64,000 nucleotides of DNA from Dyadobacter endophyticus (GTDB lineage: Bacteria > Bacteroidota > Bacteroidia > Cytophagales > Spirosomataceae): the NCBI RefSeq assembly GCF_014641595.1, contig NZ_BMIA01000006.1:1-64000 (forward strand). Reading direction: 5' to 3'. Shown here piece after piece: positions 16,994 through 26,397 of the stretch. The position numbers and the translations under genes were made by a program. Position 1 is the stretch's first letter. Each line of letters begins with the position of its first letter. The notes below the pieces were generated by a model. That model was given only the letters and a program-made list of their open reading frames with translations. It made no database searches and was not told the DNA's origin.

Positions 16994-18664
16994 TCACTTC
17001 ATCCCTTCCAACCAGGCTTGAATCGTCGGTCCCGATAAATCAAACAGCAACCCTGGCAGAATACCGATCAGGATTGTAAGAATCACCAGCGGTACGAGCA
17101 TGAGCGTTTCGCGGCGTGTGAGGTCGGTGAGGACTTGTGTGGTTGCATTTTTGTACCAGAACGAGCTGAAAAACATGCGCTGGTAGGTCCACAGGAAGTA
17201 ACCTGCGGCAAGCACAATGCCGAGCGTCGATATGGCCGGGATCCAGACGGGCAGGGCGTCGGACTGGAATGCGCCCATAAGGGTGAATAGCTCTCCAACA
17301 AAGCCCGAAAAGCCAGGAAGGCCCAGGGAAGCAAAGAATGCGATGCCGGTGATGACGGTGTATTTTGGCATGACGGTGATCAGGCCACGGTAATGATCGA
17401 TGCGACGGTCGTGGGTGCGGTCGTAAAGCACACCGGTGAGCAAGAAAAGCATTGCCGATAATATGCCGTGGCTAACCATTTGGTAAATGGCTCCATTGAA
17501 ACCCTCAGGCGTAAATGCGGCGATCCCCAGCAGCACAAAACCCATATGCGATACCGAGGAGTAGGCGATCATTTTCTTTAAATCGCTTTGCCCCAATGCA
17601 TTGAAACCACCGTAAACGATCGAGATCATCCCCAGAATGGCGAGCGGAATGGCGCTGTACAACGCTTCGGCCGGAAAAAAGCCGTCGACGATCCGGATGA
17701 AGCCATAACCACCGATTTTCAGCAGAATACCTGCGAGCACGACGGATATAGGCGTGGGCGCCTCTACGTGTGCGTCGGGCAGCCACGTGTGCAAGGGTGC
17801 AACGGGCAGTTTCACCGCAAAACCGATAAACAGGAACCAGAATGCGAGCAGGCGAACCGGTATGTTGCCGATAAAAAATTCGGATGCCGCACTCAGGATC
17901 GAGCCGGGAATGTAGTTGCCCTGGTCGGCCAGGTAGGTGAACCTGAATGTGTGGATCAGTTGCTCGGGCGCTATTTTGCCGTCGAAAAGCCATTGTTGGA
18001 TCTGCGGGATCATGTCGGGATGAACCGCGTCGTCGGGACCGATGAGGCCTACCATCCGGGCCGTTTCCACGGGGTCGATCACAGAAAGGTACAGGCCAAT
18101 CATCACGATCAGGATCAGTAGTGAGCCCAGAAATGTGTAAATAAAGAATTTCAATGCAGCATATTCACGCCGCGGACCGCCCCATAGACCGATGAGAAAG
18201 TACATTGGCAGGAGCATGAATTCGAAGAACAGGTAAAAAAGGAAAAAGTCCTGCGCGAGGAAACAACCCATCACGCTGCCGCTTAGCAGGAGGTACAATG
18301 CAAAATAGGCCCTTGGCTTGTGATTGACATTCCAGGAACTGACAACCCCTACCAGCAATACGACTACGGCAAGGAGTACGAGCGGGAAGCTGATCCCGTC
18401 CACTGCCAATGCATAATCGATGGACACAACACCCAGCGAGCCGATCGGTAATGTGATCCAGTCCCTGGCCTCGGAAAGCTGCAGCGCAGCATCCTGACTA
18501 TTAAATGACAAATAGGATACCACCGTAACCACTACTTCCAGCAGCAATGCTACCGCCGCGATGAGACGGAAATTATGCTGGCTGTCGACCGGCCAGAAAG
18601 CGATGGCCGCCGCGCCTAGTAATGGTATGGCAATTAAGAAGGTGAGTATATGATCAATCATCAA
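16994..18664 (-). CDS. nuoM: NADH-quinone oxidoreductase subunit M
   Basis: Proton-pumping antiporter-like subunit of respiratory complex I in the inner membrane. The 556-residue protein has about fourteen hydrophobic segments and the conserved core KLPVAPLHTWLPDAHVEAPT with the channel Lys and the HTWLPDAH signature, plus KKMIAYSSVSHMG. It begins 26 bp after nuoL and forms a two-gene unit with it. There is no nuoN downstream, where a plus-strand gene occupies the space. Confidence 0.92.
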   Translation of the reverse strand: MMIDHILTFLIAIPLLGAAAIAFWPVDSQHNFRLIAAVALLLEVVVTVVSYLSFNSQDAALQLSEARDWITLPIGSLGVVSIDYALAVDGISFPLVLLAVVVLLVGVVSSWNVNHKPRAYFALYLLLSGSVMGCFLAQDFFLFYLFFEFMLLPMYFLIGLWGGPRREYAALKFFIYTFLGSLLILIVMIGLYLSVIDPVETARMVGLIGPDDAVHPDMIPQIQQWLFDGKIAPEQLIHTFRFTYLADQGNYIPGSILSAASEFFIGNIPVRLLAFWFLFIGFAVKLPVAPLHTWLPDAHVEAPTPISVVLAGILLKIGGYGFIRIVDGFFPAEALYSAIPLAILGMISIVYGGFNALGQSDLKKMIAYSSVSHMGFVLLGIAAFTPEGFNGAIYQMVSHGILSAMLFLLTGVLYDRTHDRRIDHYRGLITVMPKYTVITGIAFFASLGLPGFSGFVGELFTLMGAFQSDALPVWIPAISTLGIVLAAGYFLWTYQRMFFSSFWYKNATTQVLTDLTRRETLMLVPLVILTILIGILPGLLFDLSGPTIQAWLEGMK

Positions 18665-18690
18665 GCATTAATTTAACCGGCCCGCCCGCA

Positions 18691-20655
18691 TTACAGCGCA
18701 ACGAGCCACAATATCAATAAAAAGACGCCCATTACCGTCACGATGTAATACGACTGTATCCGGCCGCTCTGCATGTTGCGGGCAGCGCGGCCGGCGGAGC
18801 GGATTGAGAAGACGGTCAGGTGTACCGCACCGTCGACAAACATCCTGTCGACCCAGGCAATGAAGTGTCCGAACACCAGGCTGCCTCTCGCAACCAGATC
18901 GACGAGGGCGTCGACAATATTTTTCTCGAAGGCTTTGAGGTACTTCGTGATTACTTCGAATGGAATGAGGAAGTATTGTTCGTTGGAATAACCGCGCAGC
19001 CAGCTCCAAGGGCTCTGAACGGGCTCGCCAACCGGTATTGGGTCATTTACCTTAAATGGATTGTCGGCACCAGTTTCGCGGTAAGCCAGGAAAATCGAAA
19101 GAAATGTAACGGCGGTCGCGATAAACGGCACCCATACCAGTTGCTCGCCATGCTCTTTCCCGATCCAATGCAGGAACCAGCCCTCGGCATTGAAAGGGTT
19201 AATGGAAAACCAAAAGAATAGTGATAATGCGGAAAGCAATGCCATAGGCAGCCACATCGCAACGGGCGACTCATGCGGATGCACAATTGCAGGGAACCGT
19301 TTTTCTCCAAAAAACACCAGCCACACCTGCCGTGTCATATAAAAGGCCGTTAACCCGGCCGAAACAATGACCAGCACAGGGAACAAGTAGCCCAACGTAC
19401 CAAATTCCGCAGCCCAAAGGAAACCTTCGGTAATGATCGCGTCTTTGGAAAGGAAGCCAGAAAAGAATGGCAACCCGGCCAATGCGGCTGCGCAAATCAG
19501 GTAGCAAATGAATGTAATGGGCAGCGCCTTGCGCAGGCCGCCCATCGTGCGCATATCCTGCGGGTCATAATCGGGTTCGAAACCGGGCAATTCATTGCCC
19601 GGAGTTACCGCGTGGATTACCGAACCGGCCGAAAGGAATAAGCCCGCTTTAAAGAATGCATGGGTCGCCAAATGGAACAAGGCGGTCTGCCAGCTTCCGA
19701 AGCCGACGGCCATCACCATCAGCCCGAGTTGCGACATCGTCGAATAGGCGAGAACCTTTTTAATATCCCAGCCTTTTAATGCCTTCACAGCGCCAGTAAC
19801 CATGGTAATAGCCCCGATTACAAGAATCACCAAACGAGCGTCAACAGTGAGCAAAAAGGATATTCTAGCTAACAAAAAAATACCTGCTGCAACCATCGTA
19901 GCTGCGTGGATCAATGCCGAAACCGGCGTAGGGCCTTCCATCGCATCCGGTAACCAGCCCGAGAGCGGGAATTGCGCCGATTTCCCTACACAACCACCAA
20001 ACAGGCAAATGCCGATGGCCGTGAGAATCCCGGGGGAAATCGTACCCGCTTCGAGCGAAAGCACTTCAAAGTCCGTAGAGCCGATATAGTAGAAGAGCAT
20101 TAAAATGCCGGTCAGAAAAGCGGCGTCACCGATGCGGTTGAGCACAAATGCCTTCTGCGCTGCCCAAACGGGTCTTTTTTTAGTATACCAAAAACCGATA
20201 AGGAGGTAAGACGACAGTCCGACCAGCTCCCAAAAGATGTACATGACCAGCAAACTACCCGAAAGTACAATGCCGAGCATCGAGAAGAGAAATAGCTGTA
20301 TAAATGCAAAATAGCGGTTTACATTCCGGTCGTCATGCATGTAGGCAATCGAATACAGCTGAACAAGCAATGCAACGAAATGCACGATGGCGAGCATCAT
20401 GGCCGAAAGGGTATCGAAACGGAAGGAAAGCTCGACAACGTGGCTGCCGATCGTAAGCCATTCGAAGCGCAGGGTATGCACTGCACCCGCATCGGCATAA
20501 AGCAGACTGACCACGAGCCCCGCCGCAGTTGTGAGCACACCGATCCAACCTGCGAATTTATTTAGACTTTTTCCACCAAGCCAAAGCAACAAAAAGCACG
20601 AAAACGGCAAGCCCAACAGCAAATAAGCAGGTAAGAGGAATGCGATGTCGGGCAT
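18691..20655 (-). CDS. nuoL: NADH-quinone oxidoreductase subunit L
   Basis: Largest antiporter-like subunit of complex I, with the long lateral helix at its C-terminal end. The conserved SAQFPLSGWLPDAMEGPTPV and VKALKGWDIKKVLAYSTMSQLG are present. I start at the ATG at 20653-20655 (MPDIAFLLPAYLLLGLP), giving 654 aa and a membrane-inserted first helix. A 20-residue longer reading from 20715 begins with a charged stretch and would abut the preceding serine hydrolase gene. nuoK/nuoJ are not upstream; the gene there is unrelated. The residues and length fit NuoL better than an Mrp or DabB paralogue. Confidence 0.9.
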   Translation of the reverse strand: MPDIAFLLPAYLLLGLPFSCFLLLWLGGKSLNKFAGWIGVLTTAAGLVVSLLYADAGAVHTLRFEWLTIGSHVVELSFRFDTLSAMMLAIVHFVALLVQLYSIAYMHDDRNVNRYFAFIQLFLFSMLGIVLSGSLLVMYIFWELVGLSSYLLIGFWYTKKRPVWAAQKAFVLNRIGDAAFLTGILMLFYYIGSTDFEVLSLEAGTISPGILTAIGICLFGGCVGKSAQFPLSGWLPDAMEGPTPVSALIHAATMVAAGIFLLARISFLLTVDARLVILVIGAITMVTGAVKALKGWDIKKVLAYSTMSQLGLMVMAVGFGSWQTALFHLATHAFFKAGLFLSAGSVIHAVTPGNELPGFEPDYDPQDMRTMGGLRKALPITFICYLICAAALAGLPFFSGFLSKDAIITEGFLWAAEFGTLGYLFPVLVIVSAGLTAFYMTRQVWLVFFGEKRFPAIVHPHESPVAMWLPMALLSALSLFFWFSINPFNAEGWFLHWIGKEHGEQLVWVPFIATAVTFLSIFLAYRETGADNPFKVNDPIPVGEPVQSPWSWLRGYSNEQYFLIPFEVITKYLKAFEKNIVDALVDLVARGSLVFGHFIAWVDRMFVDGAVHLTVFSIRSAGRAARNMQSGRIQSYYIVTVMGVFLLILWLVAL

Positions 20656-20717
20656 AAGTGCGGGAATGCTTTTAATTTCGGCAAATATCCTGAATTCGCG
20701 GCCGAATTCAAACAATG

Positions 20718-21929
20718 CTAGATGTCTTTCTCAATATCGTCGATCTTCACCGAACCGTGCACCACTTCCAGCAATTCGCGGAGGTCGTACGTGGAGCGGT
20801 TATACGTATTGCCGAGGACAATGATCACCGCGTCGTCTTCGGGGCAGACCCACAGCATGGTATTGTAACCTTTCCACCAGCCGCCGTGGTAAATAAATCG
20901 TGGTGTGTGGTCTTCCTTGATGTGCATCCGGAAACCATAGCCGTAATTGCGGATGCCGTCGCGTTCGAAGCTCCGCGGCTTGAATGCCTCGTTGAGCAGG
21001 TTCTTTTCGATGATCAGCCCTTTGGTGAGGCCATTATAGAACCTGTAAATATCCAGCGTGGTCGAGAAGAGTCCTTTATCACCAACAACTTCATCGTAGT
21101 AATCCTTTTCCAGCTTGCGTCCATACTGATGCCCGTCAGTCCTGTTTTTTGTAGCGGCGATGGTCGTGTCGGTAACCAGATAGGTATTCTGCATGCCCAG
21201 CGGGGTGAAAATCTGGCTGTTCAGGTATTTGCCAAACGAATCGCCGGTCACCTTTTCGACAATCGCGGCGAGTACGCAGTAGTTGGTATTGCAATAGTTG
21301 AACGACCTTCCGGGACGGTTGTAGGGCGTTGGGGTAGGGACAGCCTTGGCATACCAATCCAGAATATCGAGGTTATCGGGATATTTCCTTCCGTGCTGGA
21401 CGCTGTCGTTGAATGAGTAAATGTAATTCGGAAGGCCGCTGCGGTGGCTCAGGAGCATATCGACTTTCACGCCGTGATAAGGAAAATCAGGGAAAAAGCG
21501 CTGCACGGAATCATCGAGTGCAACCCTGCCTTCCTGGATCAATTTCAAAACCGCGACAGCCGTAAATGGCTTCGAGAGCGACGCCAGCTGAAAACGGGAG
21601 TCGGACGTAAGCGTGTCCTTCGCCTTCATGTGCGCGAAACCGAAGGAGTTCTGGTAAAGTATTTTGCCTTTCTGGACAATGAGCACATTGCCGTTGAAAC
21701 CAGCGTTTCGTTTGCGCCTGAAAATATCCTCAATCTTCGCGATTTTCTCTGCCATAGCGGCATCAGGATTTGTCACCGCGACCGGATCAAGGTTTTTAAC
21801 CGATTTGCCCGACACGGCCACGTCCGGGGAATCGGCGTTGTTTTTTCTAACTAATCCCCAGGAAATCAACATAATAACCAGGACAGCAGTTGCCGTCCAC
21901 CACACTTTCGGCTGCACTTTTTTCAACAT
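20718..21929 (-). CDS. Membrane-anchored serine hydrolase (class C beta-lactamase fold), 403 aa
   Basis: One N-terminal membrane segment (VWWTATAVLVIMLISWGLV) is followed by a PF00144-type domain with SLSK in ASLSKPFTAVAVLKL (catalytic Ser and Lys), YCN in NYCNTNYCVLA (Y-x-N motif) and a C-terminal HGGWWKG in place of KTG. Such proteins are periplasmic D-Ala-D-Ala peptidases or esterases more often than true lactamases. The substrate is not predictable. The stop codon lies just ahead of nuoL in the same direction, although a functional link is not expected. Confidence 0.87.
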   Translation of the reverse strand: MLKKVQPKVWWTATAVLVIMLISWGLVRKNNADSPDVAVSGKSVKNLDPVAVTNPDAAMAEKIAKIEDIFRRKRNAGFNGNVLIVQKGKILYQNSFGFAHMKAKDTLTSDSRFQLASLSKPFTAVAVLKLIQEGRVALDDSVQRFFPDFPYHGVKVDMLLSHRSGLPNYIYSFNDSVQHGRKYPDNLDILDWYAKAVPTPTPYNRPGRSFNYCNTNYCVLAAIVEKVTGDSFGKYLNSQIFTPLGMQNTYLVTDTTIAATKNRTDGHQYGRKLEKDYYDEVVGDKGLFSTTLDIYRFYNGLTKGLIIEKNLLNEAFKPRSFERDGIRNYGYGFRMHIKEDHTPRFIYHGGWWKGYNTMLWVCPEDDAVIIVLGNTYNRSTYDLRELLEVVHGSVKIDDIEKDI

Positions 21930-22025
21930 AGGCTTTTGGCCTTTAATATTCAGAACGTTGCTATGCTAACGACGCATCGATCGCATTTTCTATACTTTAC
22001 CACTACAAATTAAGCGCAGAATGCC

Positions 22026-23159
22026 TTATGGAACTAGAACTTTCAGATGTTCTTTTCGACCATTCCTTTGATATGTAACAAAATAAATGCCAGAAACGAG
22101 CGCTCGAAATGGAATAAGATGAATGTACCCGTCGGCGGCGTCTTCGCGCCGGAATGGGACAAGTGTGCCCCATGATGTGTGTATTGCCAGAACAGCGTCA
22201 CGGCTGTCGGCTGCCTTTATAATGATGGTTTGTGAAGAAGCCGGATTAGGTGCGACTTGAACTGCAAAGGCTTTTTCGGGATGTTCAATTGCGACCGGCC
22301 TGCAATGGGTAAAGCCCGAATCTTTGTCGACGAGTTTCAGCCTGTAATAATTGATACCTGCCGGCGGATCATTATCAACGAATGAATAAGAAGTCCGCCC
22401 GGTGGTTTCCCCGGAAGCTGCAACCGTTCCGATTGCCGTGAATACCCTCATGTCGCTGCTCCGCTCGATTATAAATTGCTTCGAATTCTTTTCCCACCCC
22501 GTTTCCCATTCCAATGCAATGCGCCCATTTTCCGAATGACCCTTTAAATAAATAATATCCACCGGAAGGATAATTGCCAGAACATCGCCGTTCACCGATA
22601 TTTCATCAAACCACAATGTTCCGTAGATGTCGACGGAATTGTAGGCATATATCCTGACCGTGAAGGTGTTGCTGGAAAGATTGTTATAGCTCACAGGGAT
22701 ATTATAGCTGTTGAACACGCTGTTGTTACCGATCACAAATGCATTCAGATCCGTTGCAAAACCATCCATACTCGTCCGGACCTTGATACTGTTCGGGCCA
22801 TTTGGCGAGCGGCGGAGGCGGAAAGCAATGGAAGTAATGTTGTATTTAAATGAATTGGCCGTAAATGAGAACTCCATGTAGCGGGAAGCTGAAAACGCCA
22901 CCGGCCACGGTCTGATAATGTAGCCGACCACAATGGCACCGCCTGCGCTGTAAACGGTGGGTAATGTAAAAGTGTTGGGCCCGCCGGATAGGGCAGCGCT
23001 TGCGGGCGTGAAGTTGGCGTGATCGGAAACGCCCGCCTGGGTGTAATCCATGGTCCATTTGACGTGGAATGGATCCTGCCCATTAGCATCAAAAACAAAA
23101 AGCAGTATCGCGGCTATGGCCACAATACTGCTTCGAAGAAATTGCCTGTTCCTTTTCAT
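22026..23159 (-). CDS. Secreted protein with T9SS type A sorting domain, 377 aa
   Basis: Signal peptide (IVAIAAILLFVFDANGQ), a beta-sandwich domain of about 170 residues, then a fibronectin-like linker starting at LPVDIIYLKG with ALEWETGWEKNSKQFIIERS, and a C-terminal sorting domain (VQVAPNPAS ... LVSGIYFVTYQRNGR..KVLVP). The N-terminal part resembles carbohydrate-binding jelly-roll domains by pattern only. Export by T9SS is a strong inference from the tail. The same linker plus tail recurs in the gene at the right edge of the window. Confidence 0.82.
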   Translation of the reverse strand: MKRNRQFLRSSIVAIAAILLFVFDANGQDPFHVKWTMDYTQAGVSDHANFTPASAALSGGPNTFTLPTVYSAGGAIVVGYIIRPWPVAFSASRYMEFSFTANSFKYNITSIAFRLRRSPNGPNSIKVRTSMDGFATDLNAFVIGNNSVFNSYNIPVSYNNLSSNTFTVRIYAYNSVDIYGTLWFDEISVNGDVLAIILPVDIIYLKGHSENGRIALEWETGWEKNSKQFIIERSSDMRVFTAIGTVAASGETTGRTSYSFVDNDPPAGINYYRLKLVDKDSGFTHCRPVAIEHPEKAFAVQVAPNPASSQTIIIKAADSRDAVLAIHTSWGTLVPFRREDAADGYIHLIPFRALVSGIYFVTYQRNGRKEHLKVLVP

Positions 23160-23242
23160 GTGCGTGCTGTTTAAATAAAACTTACACTAACTGCTTTACT
23201 TGTTACGTAAAGCCATGAAAAAGGTAACAGCTTGTAGAATAA

Positions 23243-24688
23243 TTAAAATTCTGCACTCTTAGGGTAGCGCGGGAACGGGATCACGTCGCGGATGTTGCCC
23301 ATGCCTGTTACGAACTGAACCAGGCGCTCGAAACCTAGCCCGAAGCCCGAATGCGGCGCCGTTCCGAACTTACGGGTATCGAGGTACCACCAAAGGTTTT
23401 CGGGATCGATACCGATTTCTTTCACTCGGCCAAGCAGTTTCTCGTAACTTTCTTCACGCTGGCTGCCACCGATGATTTCGCCGATGCCGGGGAACAACAC
23501 GTCCATTGCGCGAACCGTTTTGCCATCTTCATCCAATTTCATGTAAAACGACTTGATCTCGCGCGGATAGTTGGTCAGAATCACCGGTTTCTTGAAATGC
23601 TTTTCTACCAGGTAACGCTCGTGCTCGCTCGACAAATCGATGCCCCAGCCCACAGGGAACTGGAATTTGCCTTCTTTTTGGGGCTTCGATTTCAAAAGGA
23701 TCTCAATCGCCTCGGTATAAGTCAGGCGCTCGAACGGATTGTCGACTACAAAGCTCAGTTTTTCGAGCAATGGCAGTGAGCGCTCGTTCTGCGGTTTGTT
23801 CTTTTCTTCTTCTGTCAGGCGATTTTGAAGGAAATTCAAGTCGTCCTTACAGTTAATCAATGCATAGGAAATCACGCTTTTGACAAAATCTTCGGCCAGG
23901 TCCATATTGTCTTCCAGCTCGAAAAACGCCATTTCCGGCTCGATCATCCAGAACTCCGCGAGGTGCCGCGTGGTATTGGAGTTTTCAGCGCGGAACGTCG
24001 GGCCGAAAGTATAGATCTTCGAAAGCGCCATTGCGCCCAGTTCGCCTTCCAGCTGGCCGGAAACGGTCAGGTTGGCCTCACGACCGAAAAAGTCTTCTTT
24101 AAAATTGATCGCGCCTTCTTCCGTGCGCGGCAGGTTGTTCAGGTCGAGTGTAGTCACACGGAACATTTCGCCTGCACCTTCGGCATCGGAAGCCGTAATG
24201 ACCGGTGTATGCAGGTAGAAAAAGCTTTTTTCATTGAAATACTGATGCACCGCGAACGCCAATGCGTGGCGGATGCGGAGGATCGCGCTGAACGTGTTCG
24301 TACGCGGGCGCAGGTGGGCGATCTCGCGCAGGAATTCCAGCGAATGCTTTTTCGGCTGCAAAGGATATTCCTCAGGATCTGCCGTTCCGTAAACCTCAAT
24401 GTCAGTAATTTTTACTTCCACCGTCTGTCCCGCACCTTGCGATGCGATCAGCTGGCCGGTTATTTTAAGGCATGATCCGGTGGTTACTGTTAACAGCAAT
24501 TCGGCAGAAAACTGACCGGGTTCAGCCACTGCCTGGATATTATGTATGGTCGAGCCGTCATTCAGCGCGATGAAAATCGCGTTTTTGCTTTCTCTTTTTG
24601 TTCTCACCCAGCCCTTTACGACAACCGATTGGTTTTCAGGCGTAGTTTGTAAAATTTCTTTGATTTGCAACGGTCCCATTTTTTTCAA
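23243..24688 (-). CDS. asnS: Asparaginyl-tRNA synthetase
   Basis: Charges tRNA-Asn. The 481-residue protein has an N-terminal OB-fold (VVVKGWVRTKRESKNAIFIALNDGS) and a class II catalytic core with motif 2 FRAENSNTTRHLAEFWMIEPE, where the Asn-specific pattern is clear, and motif 3 GFGLGFERLVQFVTG, ending in PFPRYPKSAEF. ATGs at 24688 and 24679 are both possible; I keep the first. The gene is divergent from the PAP2-like gene across a 183-bp region with promoter elements for both. Confidence 0.96.
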   Translation of the reverse strand: MKKMGPLQIKEILQTTPENQSVVVKGWVRTKRESKNAIFIALNDGSTIHNIQAVAEPGQFSAELLLTVTTGSCLKITGQLIASQGAGQTVEVKITDIEVYGTADPEEYPLQPKKHSLEFLREIAHLRPRTNTFSAILRIRHALAFAVHQYFNEKSFFYLHTPVITASDAEGAGEMFRVTTLDLNNLPRTEEGAINFKEDFFGREANLTVSGQLEGELGAMALSKIYTFGPTFRAENSNTTRHLAEFWMIEPEMAFFELEDNMDLAEDFVKSVISYALINCKDDLNFLQNRLTEEEKNKPQNERSLPLLEKLSFVVDNPFERLTYTEAIEILLKSKPQKEGKFQFPVGWGIDLSSEHERYLVEKHFKKPVILTNYPREIKSFYMKLDEDGKTVRAMDVLFPGIGEIIGGSQREESYEKLLGRVKEIGIDPENLWWYLDTRKFGTAPHSGFGLGFERLVQFVTGMGNIRDVIPFPRYPKSAEF

Positions 24689-24708
24689 TTCAATCTTTAA
24701 AATGTCAG

Positions 24709-24729
24709 CCGGGAAATGCCCGGTTTTTT
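24709..24729 (+). terminator. Terminator-like hairpin in the asnS leader, oriented to the opposite strand
   Basis: CCGGG-AAATG-CCCGG followed by TTTTTT reads as a small intrinsic terminator on the plus strand, although no plus-strand gene precedes it. In the asnS transcript the same bases form a leader hairpin just before the coding start. It may insulate asnS from antisense transcription. Confidence 0.4.
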
Positions 24730-24741
24730 ACGAATGAGGCG

Positions 24742-24749
24742 CAAAATTA
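24742..24749 (-). promoter_or_regulatory. -7 element for asnS
   Basis: TAATTTTG on the minus strand fits TAnnTTTG and lies 54 bp before the asnS start. The -33 element is not convincing. Confidence 0.4.
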
Positions 24750-24810
24750 CAAATTAGACCACGAAAACCTATTGTGCGCATGCAACTTACTTTTCTGTGG
24801 AACTCAATCA

Positions 24811-24840
24811 TTGTACAGTCTGGTTTTCAGCTTAATTTTG
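24811..24840 (+). promoter_or_regulatory. Promoter of the PAP2-like gene
   Basis: TTG (24811-24813), 19-nt spacer, TAATTTTG (24833-24840): a full match to the Bacteroidota housekeeping consensus, 31 bp before the TTG start codon. Confidence 0.6.
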
Positions 24841-24871
24841 CTTGCATCATCCTGATTAAAGACCTGTTGTT

Positions 24872-25510
24872 TTGAATAACCGAATTGCTACCATTTTATC
24901 GGTGATTTTCCACCCGCTGATACTCACGACATACCTGTTTGCATTGCTCTTCCTTCTCGCTCCCGATCTGGTGGGCGTGAGCGCATTCGAACTGCCTGCG
25001 CTGGGAAGCCTCCTGCTGTTGCTTTGGCTGAACACTTTTATTGCACCGGCTCTGATGATGTTCTATTTTAAGAAAATGGGCATGATTACGTCGTTGCACG
25101 TGGAAGATGCCGCCGAGCGCCGCATTCCTTACCTGGCCTGTGTGATCATTTACGGGCTCGCTACCTACTTGTTCGGTTGGCAGCTGGAACCGATCGGCGA
25201 GCTTGCGCCGCAGATTTCCGTCATTCTGGCCAGCGTCACATTGTCACTAGCGCTGATTGCGATGGTAAGCTATTTCTGGAAAATCAGCGCCCACGCCACC
25301 GGTATTGGCGGCGCGATCGGCATGCTGTCGGGCCTGATGATCCGGTTCGACGAGAGTGCTTTACTAATGCCGTTGCTATTGACGATCCTCATTGGCGGCT
25401 GGCTCATGAGCGCTCGCCTGCAACTGAACGCGCACACGCCCCCGCAAATCGCCGCCGGTGTATTTTGTGGACTTTTCGTCAGTAGTGCTACTGTTTATTT
25501 CTTCTTTTGA
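24872..25510 (+). CDS. PAP2-like integral membrane protein, 212 aa
   Basis: Five or six hydrophobic segments. Two late motifs recall type 2 phosphatidic acid phosphatases: ISAHATG in place of PSGH, and ARLQLNAHTPPQIAAG in place of SR-x5-H-x3-D. The first PAP2 motif (K-x6-RP) is absent and the last Asp is Gln. The protein may therefore be a non-catalytic or altered member of the superfamily. The start is TTG (24872-24874), supported by the promoter just upstream and by the hydrophobic segment that follows. The enoyl-CoA hydratase gene starts 18 bp after the stop and is probably co-transcribed. Confidence 0.72.
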   Translation: MNNRIATILSVIFHPLILTTYLFALLFLLAPDLVGVSAFELPALGSLLLLLWLNTFIAPALMMFYFKKMGMITSLHVEDAAERRIPYLACVIIYGLATYLFGWQLEPIGELAPQISVILASVTLSLALIAMVSYFWKISAHATGIGGAIGMLSGLMIRFDESALLMPLLLTILIGGWLMSARLQLNAHTPPQIAAGVFCGLFVSSATVYFFF

Positions 25511-25528
25511 TACAAAACACTTCACAGC

Positions 25529-26308
25529 ATGTATCAAAACCTGATTTTCGAAAATAATGATGGTGTTGCCCGCATTACACTCAACCGTCCCGACGTATAT
25601 CACGCATTAAGTCCGGCACTCATTGCCGAGATCACCGGCGCCGTGCAGACCGCCGCAGACGACGACTCCGTTCGGGTGGTACTCCTTACGGCCACCGGCG
25701 ACAAGGCATTCTGCTCCGGTGCCGACCTCAAAGAAACCGCGGCATCCGGCAAAAGCGCCGGCGAAATCCTCAGGGATTACTACGAGCCAATGATCACCGC
25801 CATTCGCGATATCCCGAAACCCGTGGTATGCCGCATGAATGGCCTGGCCGTAGGGGCGGGCTGCTCACTGGCACTTGCCTGTGACGTAGTAATAGCTGCC
25901 GAAGACACATACCTGAGCCTCCTTTTTGTACAAATAGGCCTCATGCCTGACGCTGGCGCAACATTCATCCTCCCACGGCTCATAGGTATAGCCCGTAGCT
26001 TCGAACTGGCCTCTACCGGTCGGCGTATTCCCGCGACAGAAGCAGAACAAATAGGGCTCATCACAAAAGCGGTATCCTCGGAGACCCTCGACAGCGAAAT
26101 AGACAGGCTTATAACCTACTACCGCCACGCCCCAACCCTGGCCATCGGTGCCATGAAGCGCGCATTCAACCAATCCATGCATTCCAATCTGCCGCAAATG
26201 TTGGAAAGGGAGCGTGAAAGTCAGGAAACACTGTTTGGGACGCGGGATGTTGAGGAAGGAATTTCTGCTTTTTTAGAAAAAAGGAAGCCTGATTTTCAGG
26301 GCATTTAG
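25529..26308 (+). CDS. Enoyl-CoA hydratase/isomerase family protein, 259 aa
   Basis: Crotonase fold. NRPDVYHALS and KAFCSGADLKE form the CoA-binding and first oxyanion-hole region, and GLAVGAGCSLALACDVVIAA the second. The second catalytic region reads LMPDAGATFILPRLIG, where PaaG-type isomerases have Asp or Pro-Asp rather than the second Glu of classical hydratases, so a PaaG/PaaB-like role in CoA-thioester breakdown is possible. The C-terminus ends in FLEKRKPDFQG, as usual. No other beta-oxidation genes are nearby. Confidence 0.88.
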   Translation: MYQNLIFENNDGVARITLNRPDVYHALSPALIAEITGAVQTAADDDSVRVVLLTATGDKAFCSGADLKETAASGKSAGEILRDYYEPMITAIRDIPKPVVCRMNGLAVGAGCSLALACDVVIAAEDTYLSLLFVQIGLMPDAGATFILPRLIGIARSFELASTGRRIPATEAEQIGLITKAVSSETLDSEIDRLITYYRHAPTLAIGAMKRAFNQSMHSNLPQMLERERESQETLFGTRDVEEGISAFLEKRKPDFQGI

Positions 26309-26348
26309 CAGATTTTGAGAAAATTTTTCTTAAATTTATCTGCCGAGA

Positions 26349-26380
26349 TTTGTGACTGCGAAATTCATCTCATACATTTG
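26349..26380 (+). promoter_or_regulatory. Promoter of tRNA-Arg
   Basis: TTTG (26349-26352), 20-nt spacer, TACATTTG (26373-26380): a near-perfect Bacteroidota promoter, with the tRNA beginning 18 bp later. Confidence 0.65.
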
Positions 26381-26397
26381 CAGTCCAATTCGGAAAC

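Noticed and set aside
17588..18121. A 177-codon plus-strand frame inside nuoM
   Set aside because: It is antisense to a clear nuoM; composition is typical of shadow frames.
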